64,000 nt of DNA from Thozetella sp. PMI_491. Taxonomy: Eukaryota; Ascomycota; Sordariomycetes; Chaetosphaeriales; Chaetosphaeriaceae. The notes under the pieces were generated by a model, which was not told the origin of the DNA, did not search any database, and saw only the letters and a program-made list of their open reading frames with translations. Both the position numbers and the translations under genes were made by a program. The stretch lies in NCBI GenBank assembly GCA_021432635.1, contig MU270046.1:471913-535912 (forward strand). The letters run 5' to 3'. Positions 1 through 10,949 of the stretch are shown piece by piece (the stretch's first letter is position 1; each line of letters opens with the position of its first letter).

Positions 1-47
1 CAGCCGGGTTAAACAGGAGCATGTGCAGTAAGGGTGAGCCAAGTTAC

Positions 48-1472
48 CGCGTCGCCATACACCAGCGCTATCTGCACGCCATAGTCCAGGATGGCTTCGA
101 GGTCCTCCATTATGTGCATGTACACATGATCGCCCGTATAGTCAAACCCATAAGCAATGGCGTTGCTTGGATTTGTGTAATTCAAATCGACCCCAAGGGA
201 ATTCTGCGTGCTTTCGAGATTGACATAGTCGTACCAATAGGTAGGAGGGATTTCAGCCCTCCTCAATGCGCGGATGTCAAATGTGCTAACATTGGTAACG
301 ACGGAAAAGGGCCGCTGAACAAGACTGCGACAAATGGCCGCGGCCTGTGCGCAGGTTGAGAGCCCATCTAAGTCGGTGAGATCCGACAGCGCGCAGTAGT
401 CGATATAGTCCCGACACCCCCCTGCTCAGATTACATTAGCTACCGAGGTCAGAGAATCACATCATGGTTATCCCGTACCTGGGAAGTAATAGTTTATCTT
501 CATCATGTTGTAAATAGTTTCGTTGATCAACTCGAGCCCGTATGTGTTGTGGACCGCGAACTCCGGGAAGTATGGCATCTGGATACGCGCGCAGATATAA
601 TCCCATTGATGATGCCGAGGGAATGCATGTTTAGTGCCACCCCGGGGATTTTCCCGGCTTCGATAGCTTGGTTCTGCTCATAGAAGTACCGGAAGAAGGT
701 TGGGCCCCAGTGTCCCCCATAGCTCTCGGTCCACAGGCTGAAGCTCCGCGACTCGATGTTCGCATCGAGGCTAGGCAGCGTCTCGATGAAGGCCTGCAAC
801 ACCTCCCATACCCCCACCGCCGCGAGCCGCGTGGTGTCGGTGCGATACGGATCTACATAAGGCCAGCGGCCGGTCGGGTCGGTCGAGCTCTCTGGAAGCC
901 CCGTGTTGTCATTTATGATGCCCACTATCTCTTGGTCGTATGAGAATCCCACGCCGATTGGCTGGGAAAGAAACAACAGATTGCTCGCCTCGCTCCAGGA
1001 ATAAGGATTCAGCTCCGTTGTCAGGTTTTCGGTCACAATGCAGGGACCAAGCTCTGGCCGTGCGTCAGCGAGGAATCGTGGGACAATCTACTGTAACGGA
1101 CGGCGCGGCCGACGTACCCTCAAACAGCCCGGTAAAGGAGTCCGCACCCGGACCTCCATTTATCCACAGCGTTATCGGGGCTTTGTTCGGGTTGTTTCTA
1201 GCTTCGAAAAACCAGAAAAACATGTGAGTGTTGTTGTCAAGGTCGACATATCCGCTGTACGAATTGACCCCTGTTGTGGTCTCGCACACGCCGTCTTTGC
1301 CAGGCTCCTTGTAGCGAATACTGACTCCGTTAGGGGATTGTATAGTTTTCACTCCGATAGGCTGCTCTGGAACCTGTCGCTCCAACAGTGTGGCGAGATT
1401 TCCCGGATGGAATGCGGCCAAAGCATGGCCGGCCAGCGCGAGTGCTGCTAACAATACCAGAACCATGGCCAC
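48..1472 (-). pseudogene. Secreted serine carboxypeptidase (S10, carboxypeptidase S1-like), frameshifted, runs off left edge
   Basis: Would remove C-terminal residues from peptides outside the cell or in the vacuole. Exons 1118-1472, 479-1053 and 48-421 are supported by GT..AG borders; another GT donor at 47 splits the GDA(D) active-site region and leads out of the window. A signal peptide starts at the ATG at 1472. Visible motifs are the substrate-binding NGGPGADS, the nucleophile motif WTESYGGHWGP, and LVYGDA just before the edge. The frame breaks in a CGCGCGC run at 586-592: the peptide up to GIINGII and the conserved downstream peptide (IQMPYFPEFAVHNTYG) lie in different frames and no intron joins them. 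A net 2-base change (one CG unit) would account for it. Either a recent pseudogene or a sequencing error in a dinucleotide run. Family call is firm; functional status is not. Confidence 0.75.
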
Positions 1473-3140
1473 CAGGAAACAGCGTGGTATTAAATCATTA
1501 TAACCGTAAGAATCTTATTTCGATAAATTTCAGTACACAGCATGCTCCCGTACATTGGTGGAGGAGGGGCCCTATGTATAGACGCCCCGATCCTCTCTCG
1601 GGGATTCGGTATCTGCCTCCCACTTTCGGAAGTCTGCAATAGCCCTCCGAGACTTGGCACAATAATGCCAATTATGGCCCATTTCACGATAAACTAGATG
1701 CAATCCGAGAGCAAGGGACAATTTGTGCTGCCTTTTCAAGATCTAACTCGGTGCTGCGCCCTATTGGGGCAGAACACCCTAGGATTTATGTGCATATGCC
1801 AAGGAGCCGTAGCCTTTTTGTGTAGCACAGATGGTCGTACTAGAAGAGCAAGAGTAATAAAGCTCGGGTGATACGGCTGTGATGAGAGGCCTTGATATCT
1901 CATTTCTTGCGCATCAGTACTGACACGGGACATTTGAGGCTGTTCACTCCAGTAGCAACCGTTCTGCTCAGTACAGAGGGCCAGGCAGCAAATGAGGACA
2001 ATCTGTGTCTATCTGAGTACCGGACGATCAATTTGGGGGCCAGCAAGAAAGTAAATACAGGCTAATGCGAGGTAGGCAGGTTAAGCAATTCTGCCTCGCT
2101 TAACAATGGCTCACTGTTCGGGCAGGTGGGTAGGCCCTGGGCAAATGAACCTAGCCACTGATCGAGGTGCCAAGACAGCTCTGCACCCACTGTTGCAAAC
2201 TCGAGTTCAATCGACCTGATTTGCAGGTGCATGAGGCTAACTGCCCTCCCAAAAAGGGAATCGAGAAACCCAAAAATACCTAGTTATTCTTATCTATAGA
2301 ATAAAAAAACTCTAATGGCTTAACCATCCGTAATTTTTACCTATAGCGTTGCTGCGTGGCACTCGTGGGTCGTATAGTTCGTGTAGCTAGTATACTCCGC
2401 CTGGTCACCATAGCTTTCGTCGACCTAGCAGCCCAGTTGACTGTATGTTGCAGTTAAGTGACTCGGCGTGAACCGATAACAAGCCCAGATGAGACGCCTA
2501 AAGTAATATGGTTTTCATAATCTTAGAGCTGTGCCGACCACCCCCGTTTATAAAAAAAAAACGATGCGTTGAGGGCCCACCTCCCTGTACGAGCCTTGGC
2601 AGATGTTAGACAGCAACAACATTGGCAGACTTGGCGGTAGCGTGAAGTGTAAGTCGTGTAGCGCAATTTGCCACGCGTAGTATTGGCGTTGGGTTGGCCG
2701 ATGTACATAGGTTTGTCGAACAGCCCTATTTTCTAGACTGTCTTCGCTCCTTTTAGGGAAGGGGGAAGTATTTTGGACCCAACGCGAAATTGCAAAAACT
2801 GCGGAAATTTTCCGGCGCAAGCAACGTCTCCTCCATACTAACCTCGCCCTCGCTGTCGACCGACCGACTGGGCAGGCATTTTTATGGCTGATCAGCGTTA
2901 GCGCTGAGCCTCGCAAGCCACTTTCATGCGCGTGTACCCAGTAAGCAGTCAGCGGAGCGCTCCATTTTGCCAGAAACATACTGAACATCAATTTCCCTGC
3001 AAGGTAGCACAGCGGTGCCCCCACCGGCTGGGACCGGCACAGATGTTACTTGAACCATCCAATCCCTCCTGGACTGACACGTCAACCTGTCAAACTCGAC
3101 CGTTTGGCAAGTGTTCTTCTACCACTTCCTTTACAGCATC
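1473..3140. other. Gene-free stretch
   Basis: Should hold the promoters of the two flanking divergent genes. Open frames around 2523-3024 occur on both strands, overlap each other and show no family features. A poly(A) run follows TATA at about 2550-2560. No other structure seen. Confidence 0.5.
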
Positions 3141-4002
3141 ATGACTGAGCTTCTCGACGTTTTCTATCCTCTCGCCAAGCCGGGTCGAGTCCGGGATCGC
3201 CCTATGCAAGTGTTGGCGCTGGGTCTACCTCGCACTGGCACGGACTCGCTGCGGGAAGCGCTGGAGAAGCTTGGCTACGACCATGTGTACCACGGATTCG
3301 ACTGCATCATGAGCGTCCAGGACTGCCGGGCATGGACCGAACTTTATTCCAAGCGCGACAGTGGCCAGGCGATCACTGCCGAAGACCTTGACACAATACT
3401 GGGGCAGAGCCGGGCCATAACAGACCACCCCTGCTGTCTGTTCGGTCCGGAGCTCATCGACGCCTATCCAGACGCCAAAGTCATCGTCAACCACCGGAGC
3501 GACGTTGACGCATGGTACCGGAGCCTCATGGCAGTCCTTCCAATTATCGACGGCATGTCAAGCTACTTCCGCTCATGGGTTGATAGCGAAGAGTACTGGG
3601 GCTACGAGTTCATCCGTCGAGGGTTCCGGAAGTACTTCCGAAATGACGTTCCAGGAGCTGCAAAGGCCGTGTACGAGGAGCACTACGCCCGAATCCGAGC
3701 CAAACTTAAGCCAGGCCAATATCTAGAGTGGACGGTAGAGGATGGGTGGTATGTAGTTCACATTTCTTTCCACTGCTAGTAAAGCAATTATGCTAACTCT
3801 CGGCAGGGAACCTCTGTGCAAATATCTGGGCAAGCCTGTTCCTGTCGAGCCATTCCCCTTTGGGAATGCTCCTCCAGAGTTTCTCAGTAAGGCTGGGGTT
3901 ATGATGGGGGAACGTAGGCGTCGGGCCACGACTAGGCTAACTCTTTTATCCGGCGTCGTGGTCGCCGGTCTCGCTGCGGCGTCATATTATGTATATAACT
4001 GA
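3141..4002 (+). CDS. P-loop sulfotransferase-like protein (Sulfotransfer_4 type), tail-anchored
   Basis: Exons 3141-3748 and 3807-4002 give 267 residues; the intron has a TGCTAAC branch point. The N-terminal LALGLPRTGTDSL is the P-loop that would bind the 5'-phosphosulfate of PAPS, and VIVNHRSDVDAWYRS matches the second substrate-binding strand of this fungal family, often mislabelled as NAD-dependent epimerase in databases. The last ~25 residues are hydrophobic (LTLLSGVVVAGLAAASYYVYN region) behind a basic cluster, which suggests a C-terminal membrane anchor facing the cytosol. I chose the ATG at 3141 because it opens the family-like segment; an in-frame ATG at 3111 is less likely. The substrate is unknown. 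Confidence 0.85.
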
Positions 4003-4120
4003 CTCTACGGCCTTCGCAGCAGGCCGTAGTCAGCATTGTCCAATTTAGGATCTCCCACACGCATGCAGAAGCGTATCAAAGTCGCATTGAACCAAAACTT
4101 ATTTAGGTGCTGCAGATGAT

Positions 4121-5837
4121 TTATTTTGCATCCGCTGTAATTGCCTGGCTTGCGTCGATGCTCTGGAAAATTTCCTCTGTCTCTTGTCTCTCATCTCTCC
4201 TACCCAGGCCCCGCAAAACTTCTTGGGCGAACGGGCTCCGTGACCTGATTGCATGTCCATACTTGAGAAAGGCGAACGGGACGAAGGCAAGCAACAGGGA
4301 CAGAAATCCGAGGAGCGAGCTCGCCCAGGCCACTCCAAGAGATCTATACATTGGTGTAGTCGCTAACGGGAGGCAAACAGCAGAGATGGCGCGCGTGGTG
4401 CTCGCTGCTGCCTGCGCAGATGCTGAAAACTGCTTATAGGCATCTCCGAGATAGTTAAGCATGGCCATGAAGACAAGCAGGTAGCCTGCCCCGAAGGATG
4501 CTCCAGACAGCATCGGTACAATGGGATGGATGTCTACCGACGAAGACCACCCAAACCAAAACATCGCAATCACAACCCTGGAGTAATTAGTAAAGCTCGA
4601 CTGCGCGTTCGGGAGTGGGGATAGGAAGACATACGCTGGAGCGCCGATACACGCCACGGGGAGGCGGCGATACTCCTCGCTCTTGGCCCAGGTGGCGCCA
4701 CCCGCGAGGGCTCTCTCGTGGTAAGCGCTGTACCAGAGAAATATGGCAAGAGCCACTGTAGCACCGCCGATTACTATCCTCTGGAGTTAGCAACTCTCAA
4801 CCGTAGCCCAGGTAGTAGAGAAGCTCACCGGGAAGAAAAGCAACGCTTGCTCGACCGTTCGTCATTCCATAAATGCCTCGGCACTATTAGCACGAGCTGC
4901 TGTATACCTGTGGGGAGATTTACCTTTGAAGACAATCGGATACGCTTGGAAGAATAGGTAGAGGATTGCGTATACGAGAGATAGGTAAAGGGATGTAAAT
5001 AGAACGATCGGTTCCCGGACGAGCATCACAAACGGCCGAGTGAAGATGATTTTCACTTCCTCGAACCCGTGGGATCCATTGTTGCTCTCGGGAGGGGCCG
5101 GTCCTCCTTCGCCTCTCTCCTTGTCCTTCTGCAATAGGGTGCGCTTGCATAATATAGGGAGGTATGTCTCGGGTATAGTGAGGATAAACGGAAGCCCAGC
5201 ACCGGCGATGCCCAAAGCAATCCAGAAAGGCAGGCGCCAGGAAACCAGAGATGCGAATCCCGAGAGGACAGGCCCTAGCTGCGGACCCAACGTGGCCACA
5301 TACATAAAGTAAGCCATCGCCTTGCCCCGCTGGCGAGGGTTGTCGTAGATGTCCGCGTAGAGCCCGCCGAGCACGGCGTTAGGGGTGGCGGCCACTATAC
5401 CGCACAAGAGGCGGAAAGCGAGTAGTGCGGGGTACGTAGGCGAGAGCGCGCACGCCATGGTGAAGATCGTAGACAGGAGATACGTGCCGATGAGGACGAT
5501 ACGGCGGCCGAGGTGCTCGCTCATCGGTCCGAAGATCAAAGGACCAAGCGCAAAGCCGATTAGATACAGTGAATTGAGGAGCACGAGCTGCGTGCTTTCG
5601 CCAACGCCAAAATATGCGGCGATTACGTCGGTTCCGCCAGACGGTAACGAGGATCCGAGATTGCTGTTGAAGCAGAACAACATGCCGGCGCATACGATGT
5701 GCCATTTTCGCGTCTGCTCTCATCGTCAGCTTGTTCAATATTGCTCCCGAGACAAGCCGCAGGCGTACATTGGAAAAGTTCACCGGATTCCGGGGGTCGT
5801 CCTTGGGAATAGCCGCGTCATCGTAGTAGATCGGCAT
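4121..5837 (-). CDS. Major facilitator (DHA1 / polyamine-drug:H+ antiporter type)
   Basis: Exons 5769-5837, 4924-5713, 4829-4876 and 4121-4773 join to 519 residues. The typical N-terminal NPxNFSNTRKWHI entry is built across intron 1. Motif A is seen as GPMSEHLGRR, and GLYADIYDNPRQRGKA follows helix 5, both hallmarks of the fungal DHA1 group that exports drugs, toxins or polyamines at the plasma membrane. Twelve hydrophobic segments fit with a long central cytosolic loop rich in Lys/Glu (around KDKERGEGGPAPPESN). Exon 3 is only 48 nt and restores the IYGMTNGRASVAFLP segment. It is convergent with the sulfotransferase-like gene (118 bp between stops). No key residue appears missing; substrate unknown. 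Confidence 0.9.
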
Positions 5838-7120
5838 CTCGTCGCAGAAAGATCCCTACCGGGATACACAGGTTCCCGCCGAGACTTTGCAAGTGTTCCC
5901 TGGGCAGTTTGTGCGTCCTATGCTGGGAGACAGACGAAGCTAGCAGGGCTCCCCGCACCCATTTAACAGTTGCCACAGGTGTACCGCTCTCTTCCTCTCG
6001 CTGCAGAGCTCAAAGCAAGTTATACTTTTCCCGGGAAAGTCAATTGGTCAACAACTGCCGGGCCGAGCCGCCTTTATTTAGCTGTCAAGGGTAACCAGAC
6101 GTCGACAGCGGGCCATTGTTCAAAAGCTAGGCGCTCCCTCGTCGTGGAAAGAAAGAAAAAAAGACGGCCGGTCTTCGCTCCGTATATCTTATCTTTTTTG
6201 TTGATGACTTCACGGGAATAACCGCTAAGTAACATCGCTAGCCTTCGTCCTCCGATGGCGGCCCAGCGCAAGCCAGTGTGGAGCTGTAGTCAGAGGTTGT
6301 AATAAGTCCCGTGGATCTGACATTCAATTCCCCATGTCGCGCCCTATCAGTGGGTCTGGCTCCAGCGGTTAGGGTCGGCTGTCTGACGTCGCACCACAGC
6401 TACCTATGTACCTCGTTTGGTTGCCTTGCCTTTTGTTAGATTCTTTTGCCTAGTGTATTTTTAATGAATAGCTAAGTCTTTTAAACCTTCAACTATACCT
6501 TTAGTAGTGCAAAAGAGAGGACATCTTCTGGAGGAGGACTCCCCATGGTAAGTGTCGGATAGCTCTAGAATGTCTCACCGCATTGCACTCAAGGTCATTG
6601 AATAAGTGCTATTGTATTTATGTCACCACCTCGAAGTAAGCAAGGCGAGTATCAATGTTTGTCATCACTTTCAAAGAAGTAAACAAGTATACGTATTGTA
6701 GTATTATCACCGTCTTTAGCTGCTCCGCGAGCAGCTCTGATGCTCGATTACGCTCATTCGAATACTTGGATGTCCTTAATCGGTACCTACCTTAATTATG
6801 ACCATTTGGAATCAAGCTCTAGGCTAACATTTGCTTACGTCTTTATCCATTAGTTTGGCAGCAGACTTGTGATCAGAGTCAGATTTAATTTTACCAGAGT
6901 ACGTCTCAGCCTAGCCCAAAGTTTGGGGCGAAGGCGGATCATGAGTCAGTGTCCCCGAGAATGGGCGGCAATATTGGGTCCCTCAATGCTAACTCCATCC
7001 AGCATTGGTCAACCACATGGTGATGATGGGGGTGCGCAAGGCGGCTGCACAAGACAATGCAAGTGAAACCCACAGGCCCTAGGCAATGAAAACCCCCAGT
7101 ATAGCTATTGCAATGTGTAC
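5838..7120. other. Gene-free stretch, partly AT-rich
   Basis: Upstream side of the DHA1 gene. A purine tract (GAAAGAAAGAAAAAAAGA) lies at about 6147-6166 and the part from about 6430 to 6720 is AT-rich. No open frame with family features on either strand. Confidence 0.5.
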
Positions 7121-8352
7121 CTAAATGGAAAATATAATCTGCTCGACGTCCTCCCCCGATTCCCAAAGTCCTCGCTCCCATGTTTCAAGTTCTTCGAGGG
7201 ATTGGAACCCGGCGTCCAACTCTAGCAGTTCGGACAACAGCGGGAAATCCGCCGCATACTTGACTTTGAAGAGGCCAGGAGAGGTTTCTTTGGGAAAATA
7301 TCTCTGTCGTAGTCTTCGTTGTATTGTAATGCAGGTTGGCAGTGGATTACTTCCTGCCGTGAAATGGCGTTCGGGTGTTTCGTGTCGAGGATGAAGGTTG
7401 GGAAGATTTATGGTGACCCGTTTCTCCACGAAGCGTACTCCAGCTGCCAATGAAGCTGTCATATGCGATATGATGATGCGTTCGTTAATAACGGTCCAGG
7501 AAGGCAAGTCGTCGTGATCGAGCCAGATACTAAGGCTCTGTAGCAGTCCCAGGCTGCGACCAAGTGCTGGCCATACTCGCATCCATTTGTCTAAGGGGAA
7601 GGCATCTTGACCGCCACTAGGAGCTGTTGCCATCGTCGCATGTTCTCCCGGCGAGTGATAGTTAGACCCTCGACTGCTGTTTACGTCGAGATGATCTTCT
7701 AATGCTTTGAAAAATGATAGGGGCAAACGTAGGGTGATATCCAATTCTGGGAACGACGACAGGGACATGGCGCTTGGAATATTGCATGGCGGCGACAGGC
7801 TATCTATACTTAGGTCCCCTTGAGTGAGGAACTCTAGAGTCTCGAGGTCCGTGACCTTGGCGGCTGCGAAGCTAGTCATGAAGGAGAAGATGTCTAGTCG
7901 CCTATGAAAGGGTTAGTCAAAAGTGCCACACGATACTTTGTTAGCAAAGGGTCACGAGTAGTTGCCTACATTCTGTGACACACTGCTAAGGCTGTTGTCC
8001 ACCACCCATAAATTAGACAATTATCACAGGCTTGTTCGGTAGAGCTCTCGCTCACCCCTGCAGCACGTTCTTCACATTTCCAATGAGGACCCCATGAGGA
8101 GCGCAGCCGGCGCATCCACCTGGTCTCCGCCAGCTCCTTGCCGGTGAGATCCTCATTCATGTACTCCTTGCCGGAGGGCTTACGCTCATAGCCATACAAA
8201 TTGATTTCCCCGCTAGGCTCGACACAAGCTGAGATGACAACCTTTCCGTGTCGTAGAAAAACATGAACCGCGCTGGCCCCGAGGTGCGCGTATATCTTCC
8301 GCCGGAGCTCTGCTGGCAGACTGAAAAACGAACTCTGCGTTTGGGCGTGCAT
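7121..8352 (-). CDS. Fungal orphan with F-box-like start (DUF7730-like)
   Basis: Exons 7970-8352 and 7121-7901 (68-nt intron, GCTAAC and ACTAAC branch candidates) give 387 residues. The start SSFFSLPAELRRKIYAHL is the short F-box-like helix that opens many lineage-expanded fungal proteins, followed by a strand segment (VHVFLRHGKVVISAC) as in DUF7730. Exon 2 continues in frame through RLDIFSFMTSF, giving two predicted beta/helix blocks and an acidic C-terminus (SGEDVEQIIFSI). No signal peptide, membrane segment or catalytic motif is visible. Members are usually present in many divergent copies per genome and have no established function; a role as a substrate adaptor is possible but unproven. 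Confidence 0.8.
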
Positions 8353-8852
8353 AGTATGTCGAGAAAAGAAAGCCCAACGTAATATGACACATGAGGAAAT
8401 GCGGCATCGATTGTGGGAAGTTGGTTGGCAAATTGCTCCTCTTTTAATCGAAGAGGGGAACTGCACTTCGCCGACTTGCGTTGGTGGCGTATGGCGACAG
8501 AAAATTGGCAGTGTGGCTATACAGCAGTTGGTCCGTTGGCGCGGCGTACAGTGAGGCTGGGCGACTTCAGAAATGGACTCCCATCGTTGGGGCCCTCTCC
8601 AGGCATACCTCATTAGAAAATCTAAGTTTAAGGGGTCTCGAGTAATAAATTCATACAATTCCGATACATGCCTTGGCAGTACGCAGGGCACCGAAGAACC
8701 GCAAACAACGGAATTGTAAGGGATGTGGGCCGAGCCTTAGTCTTAAGCTCTGCTAACCTATTTACATAAACCGCATGCGATCTACCCAACACTAACCACG
8801 CATCACCTTCAATCCCCCCGCCCCCCGGACAGCCCCAGCTCGACCGTTGAAA
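8353..8852. other. Intergenic, C-rich patch
   Basis: Promoter side of the DUF7730-like gene and 3' side of the metalloprotease gene. A C-rich run is seen at about 8815-8829. No gene found. Confidence 0.4.
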
Positions 8853-10187
8853 CTACCTCGTATGAATTTCGCCGTCGTCATCGATATAATATCCCAGGGA
8901 CCACACCTTCATTGCCATTGCGAGCAGGTTGATGGTATCTCGAATTGGCATGTCAGCACACAAACTTCTCCCGCCGTGGGCGACTCACCAGAATTCCGCA
9001 CGTCGCGAAGCGTGGCGGCACATTTCCAGCCATAAGAAGACCTCGTATCTCCTAGGTCTGTTCCAATGAGGTCGTATAACCGGCCAACCCTATTCGTGTG
9101 CGTCAACTATTCGAAATAAGGCCCGTCAGTCTAAATCTGATGCGCATGTGCCAGCCCCGGCAAATGTATGACGGGTGGAAATGGGCGAGTTTGTGAGTCC
9201 GGGGCAAGGTCTCACCTCGTGCAGCACCGCTGCTCCCATGGTTTGCAATATTCCGTCCACCGGCGTCTGCGTGTCCCTGAGCTGGCTTGTAAATTCATCC
9301 GACATGGCTCTCGCAATCCTTGTCGCATCAATCACGGGCCACCCTTCGTCGTATGCCCTTTTAGCAAACCAGTAGCATATGTTGATCCTGTTCGGGAAGT
9401 TAGTCTCTCTTACGACAAAGGGCCTGTGGTCCGAGGGCCGGCCCGCCGCCCTCCACGCCGCTAAGTTCTCAATGTCAGAGGTCCATGTCGAAGCTATGGG
9501 TGCCCCGGCACCAGCGTCTATAATTTCGGCGAAGCATGCGTCCCTAATTCTGTCATAAAACATCGCCAAGACTGGTCTTTGTGTCACTGTGTCGTGCTTC
9601 AAGTTCGAACCGTCGATATTTTGGTATCGGCTGATGTCACAATCGAATTCCTACTGCCGAGTCAGAGCTGAAAGCGCCTCCATCGACAACAGCGACGATG
9701 CCTACAAAATTCTGGTTTGTATTCAACCCCGTCCATGCGTCAGAATCAGGCGGGAACGGGAATGGGTCCTTGGAGAAACTGGCGATGATCTGCAAGGTCT
9801 CTGATTTCGAGCCAATGGAGTTAGCACTGTTGCGTGATGGGCACTAGAAGCCCTTTGGGCACACACCTAGGGCCGGGGCCAATCTGACAAGGTATGCTGG
9901 GCCTAGTAGGTAGTTGCACATTTGTTGGATCCTTTGGTCGACGCGCACTTGTCCCCAGGACGTTGAGGGCGTTTTGCGCGAGGTCAACGGCTTCGTGCAT
10001 TGCCCCAACGATACCGAGGCGGAAGTGGTGGCCGTAAACGTCATCTAAAGTCCCATCATTAGTTTCGTTTCGAGATATGCGTGAAAAGGGGATACCAACT
10101 GCACCCTTCGGCGATGTTGTATTGCCCCTGCGCCAGGCAAACTTCTGTAAATGCTAGGAAAGCGCAGACCTTGACAGACTTCCTCAT
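8853..10187 (-). CDS. Secreted zinc metalloprotease, aspzincin-like (M35 / lysine-specific metalloendopeptidase group)
   Basis: Six exons: 10100-10187, 9845-10044, 9706-9798, 9216-9650, 8989-9106 and 8853-8938, 339 residues. The first exon encodes a signal peptide (MRKSVKVCAFLAFTEVCLA). The zinc site HELTH (residues ~271-275) is cut by an intron between HE and LTH; unspliced, the frame reads HEVRP and looks dead. It is followed by GTDLGDTRSSYGW, which resembles the aspzincin GTxDxxYG signature giving the third zinc ligand. The C-terminal exon ends in IDDDGEIHTR. Intron 1 needs a GTTGGT donor and the exon 2/3 border could move by 18 nt, so residues near 30 and 96 are less certain. Probably cleaves proteins outside the cell; could also be an orphan zincin subfamily. 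Confidence 0.78.
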
Positions 10188-10861
10188 AGCTAATTTCGTT
10201 AACGAGCACAGCTGCGGAGCTATAAACTTGAATTACCTACGCCACCCGAATATGGTGAGAAAGTTTCTTTATGTACTGGTGCCTATGAAGTCGTACACAT
10301 GTTGTGACCATTGACCGAAGCTTGCCTACCTAGCACCCTAGTGCCGCAACACAAGAGCTTCATGAGCTTGGCCGAGGCGCAGGGTTGCAACCGACCAACC
10401 CGCTAATCCTTCAACCTTGTGTTGGGCCCCCAAGGGACGAATTGAAGTGGCTCATGCAATCACCGCAATAAACCACGGGGAAAACCGTAAACGTAAAAGC
10501 CAACAACGCGAGCAAACAGATAAGTTGGCTTAGAAGTCCACCCAAGACGATTTTTTCTTCTCTTACCACAAGACAGACCGCGAGATAATTGGTCATGAGG
10601 CGTCTACTAAAACACAGCTGGCCTTGACAGTAGGATAGGGGCGATTATTTTGAAACATTTCCCTTCTTGGTAAGGCAGAAATATACAGCCAACTTAGAAG
10701 CCCCGATAGTGAAGTATGTGATATTAGTTGGTGTGTACCGCTGCTCGCCGGAACGTGAACCCGAGTAGCGCCTCGAGAAGAACGCCATCGGGCCATGTTG
10801 GTAAAGCAGTGTCACATAACTAGCTCATGGGTTTAAACAGGATACAATTGTCTCCTTCATC
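10188..10861. other. Gene-free stretch
   Basis: Lies between divergent starts of the metalloprotease and the large secreted orphan, so it should contain both promoters. Open frames at 10411-10796 are short and lack family features. Confidence 0.4.
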
Positions 10862-10869
10862 TATATATA
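10862..10869 (+). promoter_or_regulatory. TATA-like element upstream of the secreted orphan
   Basis: TATATATA about 81 bp ahead of the ATG at 10950, followed by a pyrimidine-rich leader; a sensible core promoter position for a fungal gene. Confidence 0.4.
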
Positions 10870-10949
10870 CCTTTATGCCCTACTAAGATCACTCACTCGA
10901 TAGCTTCGAAGGAGACCGTATCTTTACATATCTCTCTTCATTTCCTAGG

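Noticed and set aside
586-592. Intron using GTATCC just after the CG run of the carboxypeptidase
   Set aside because: It would remove the conserved peptide IQMPYFPEF and the following segment, which clearly belong to the enzyme.
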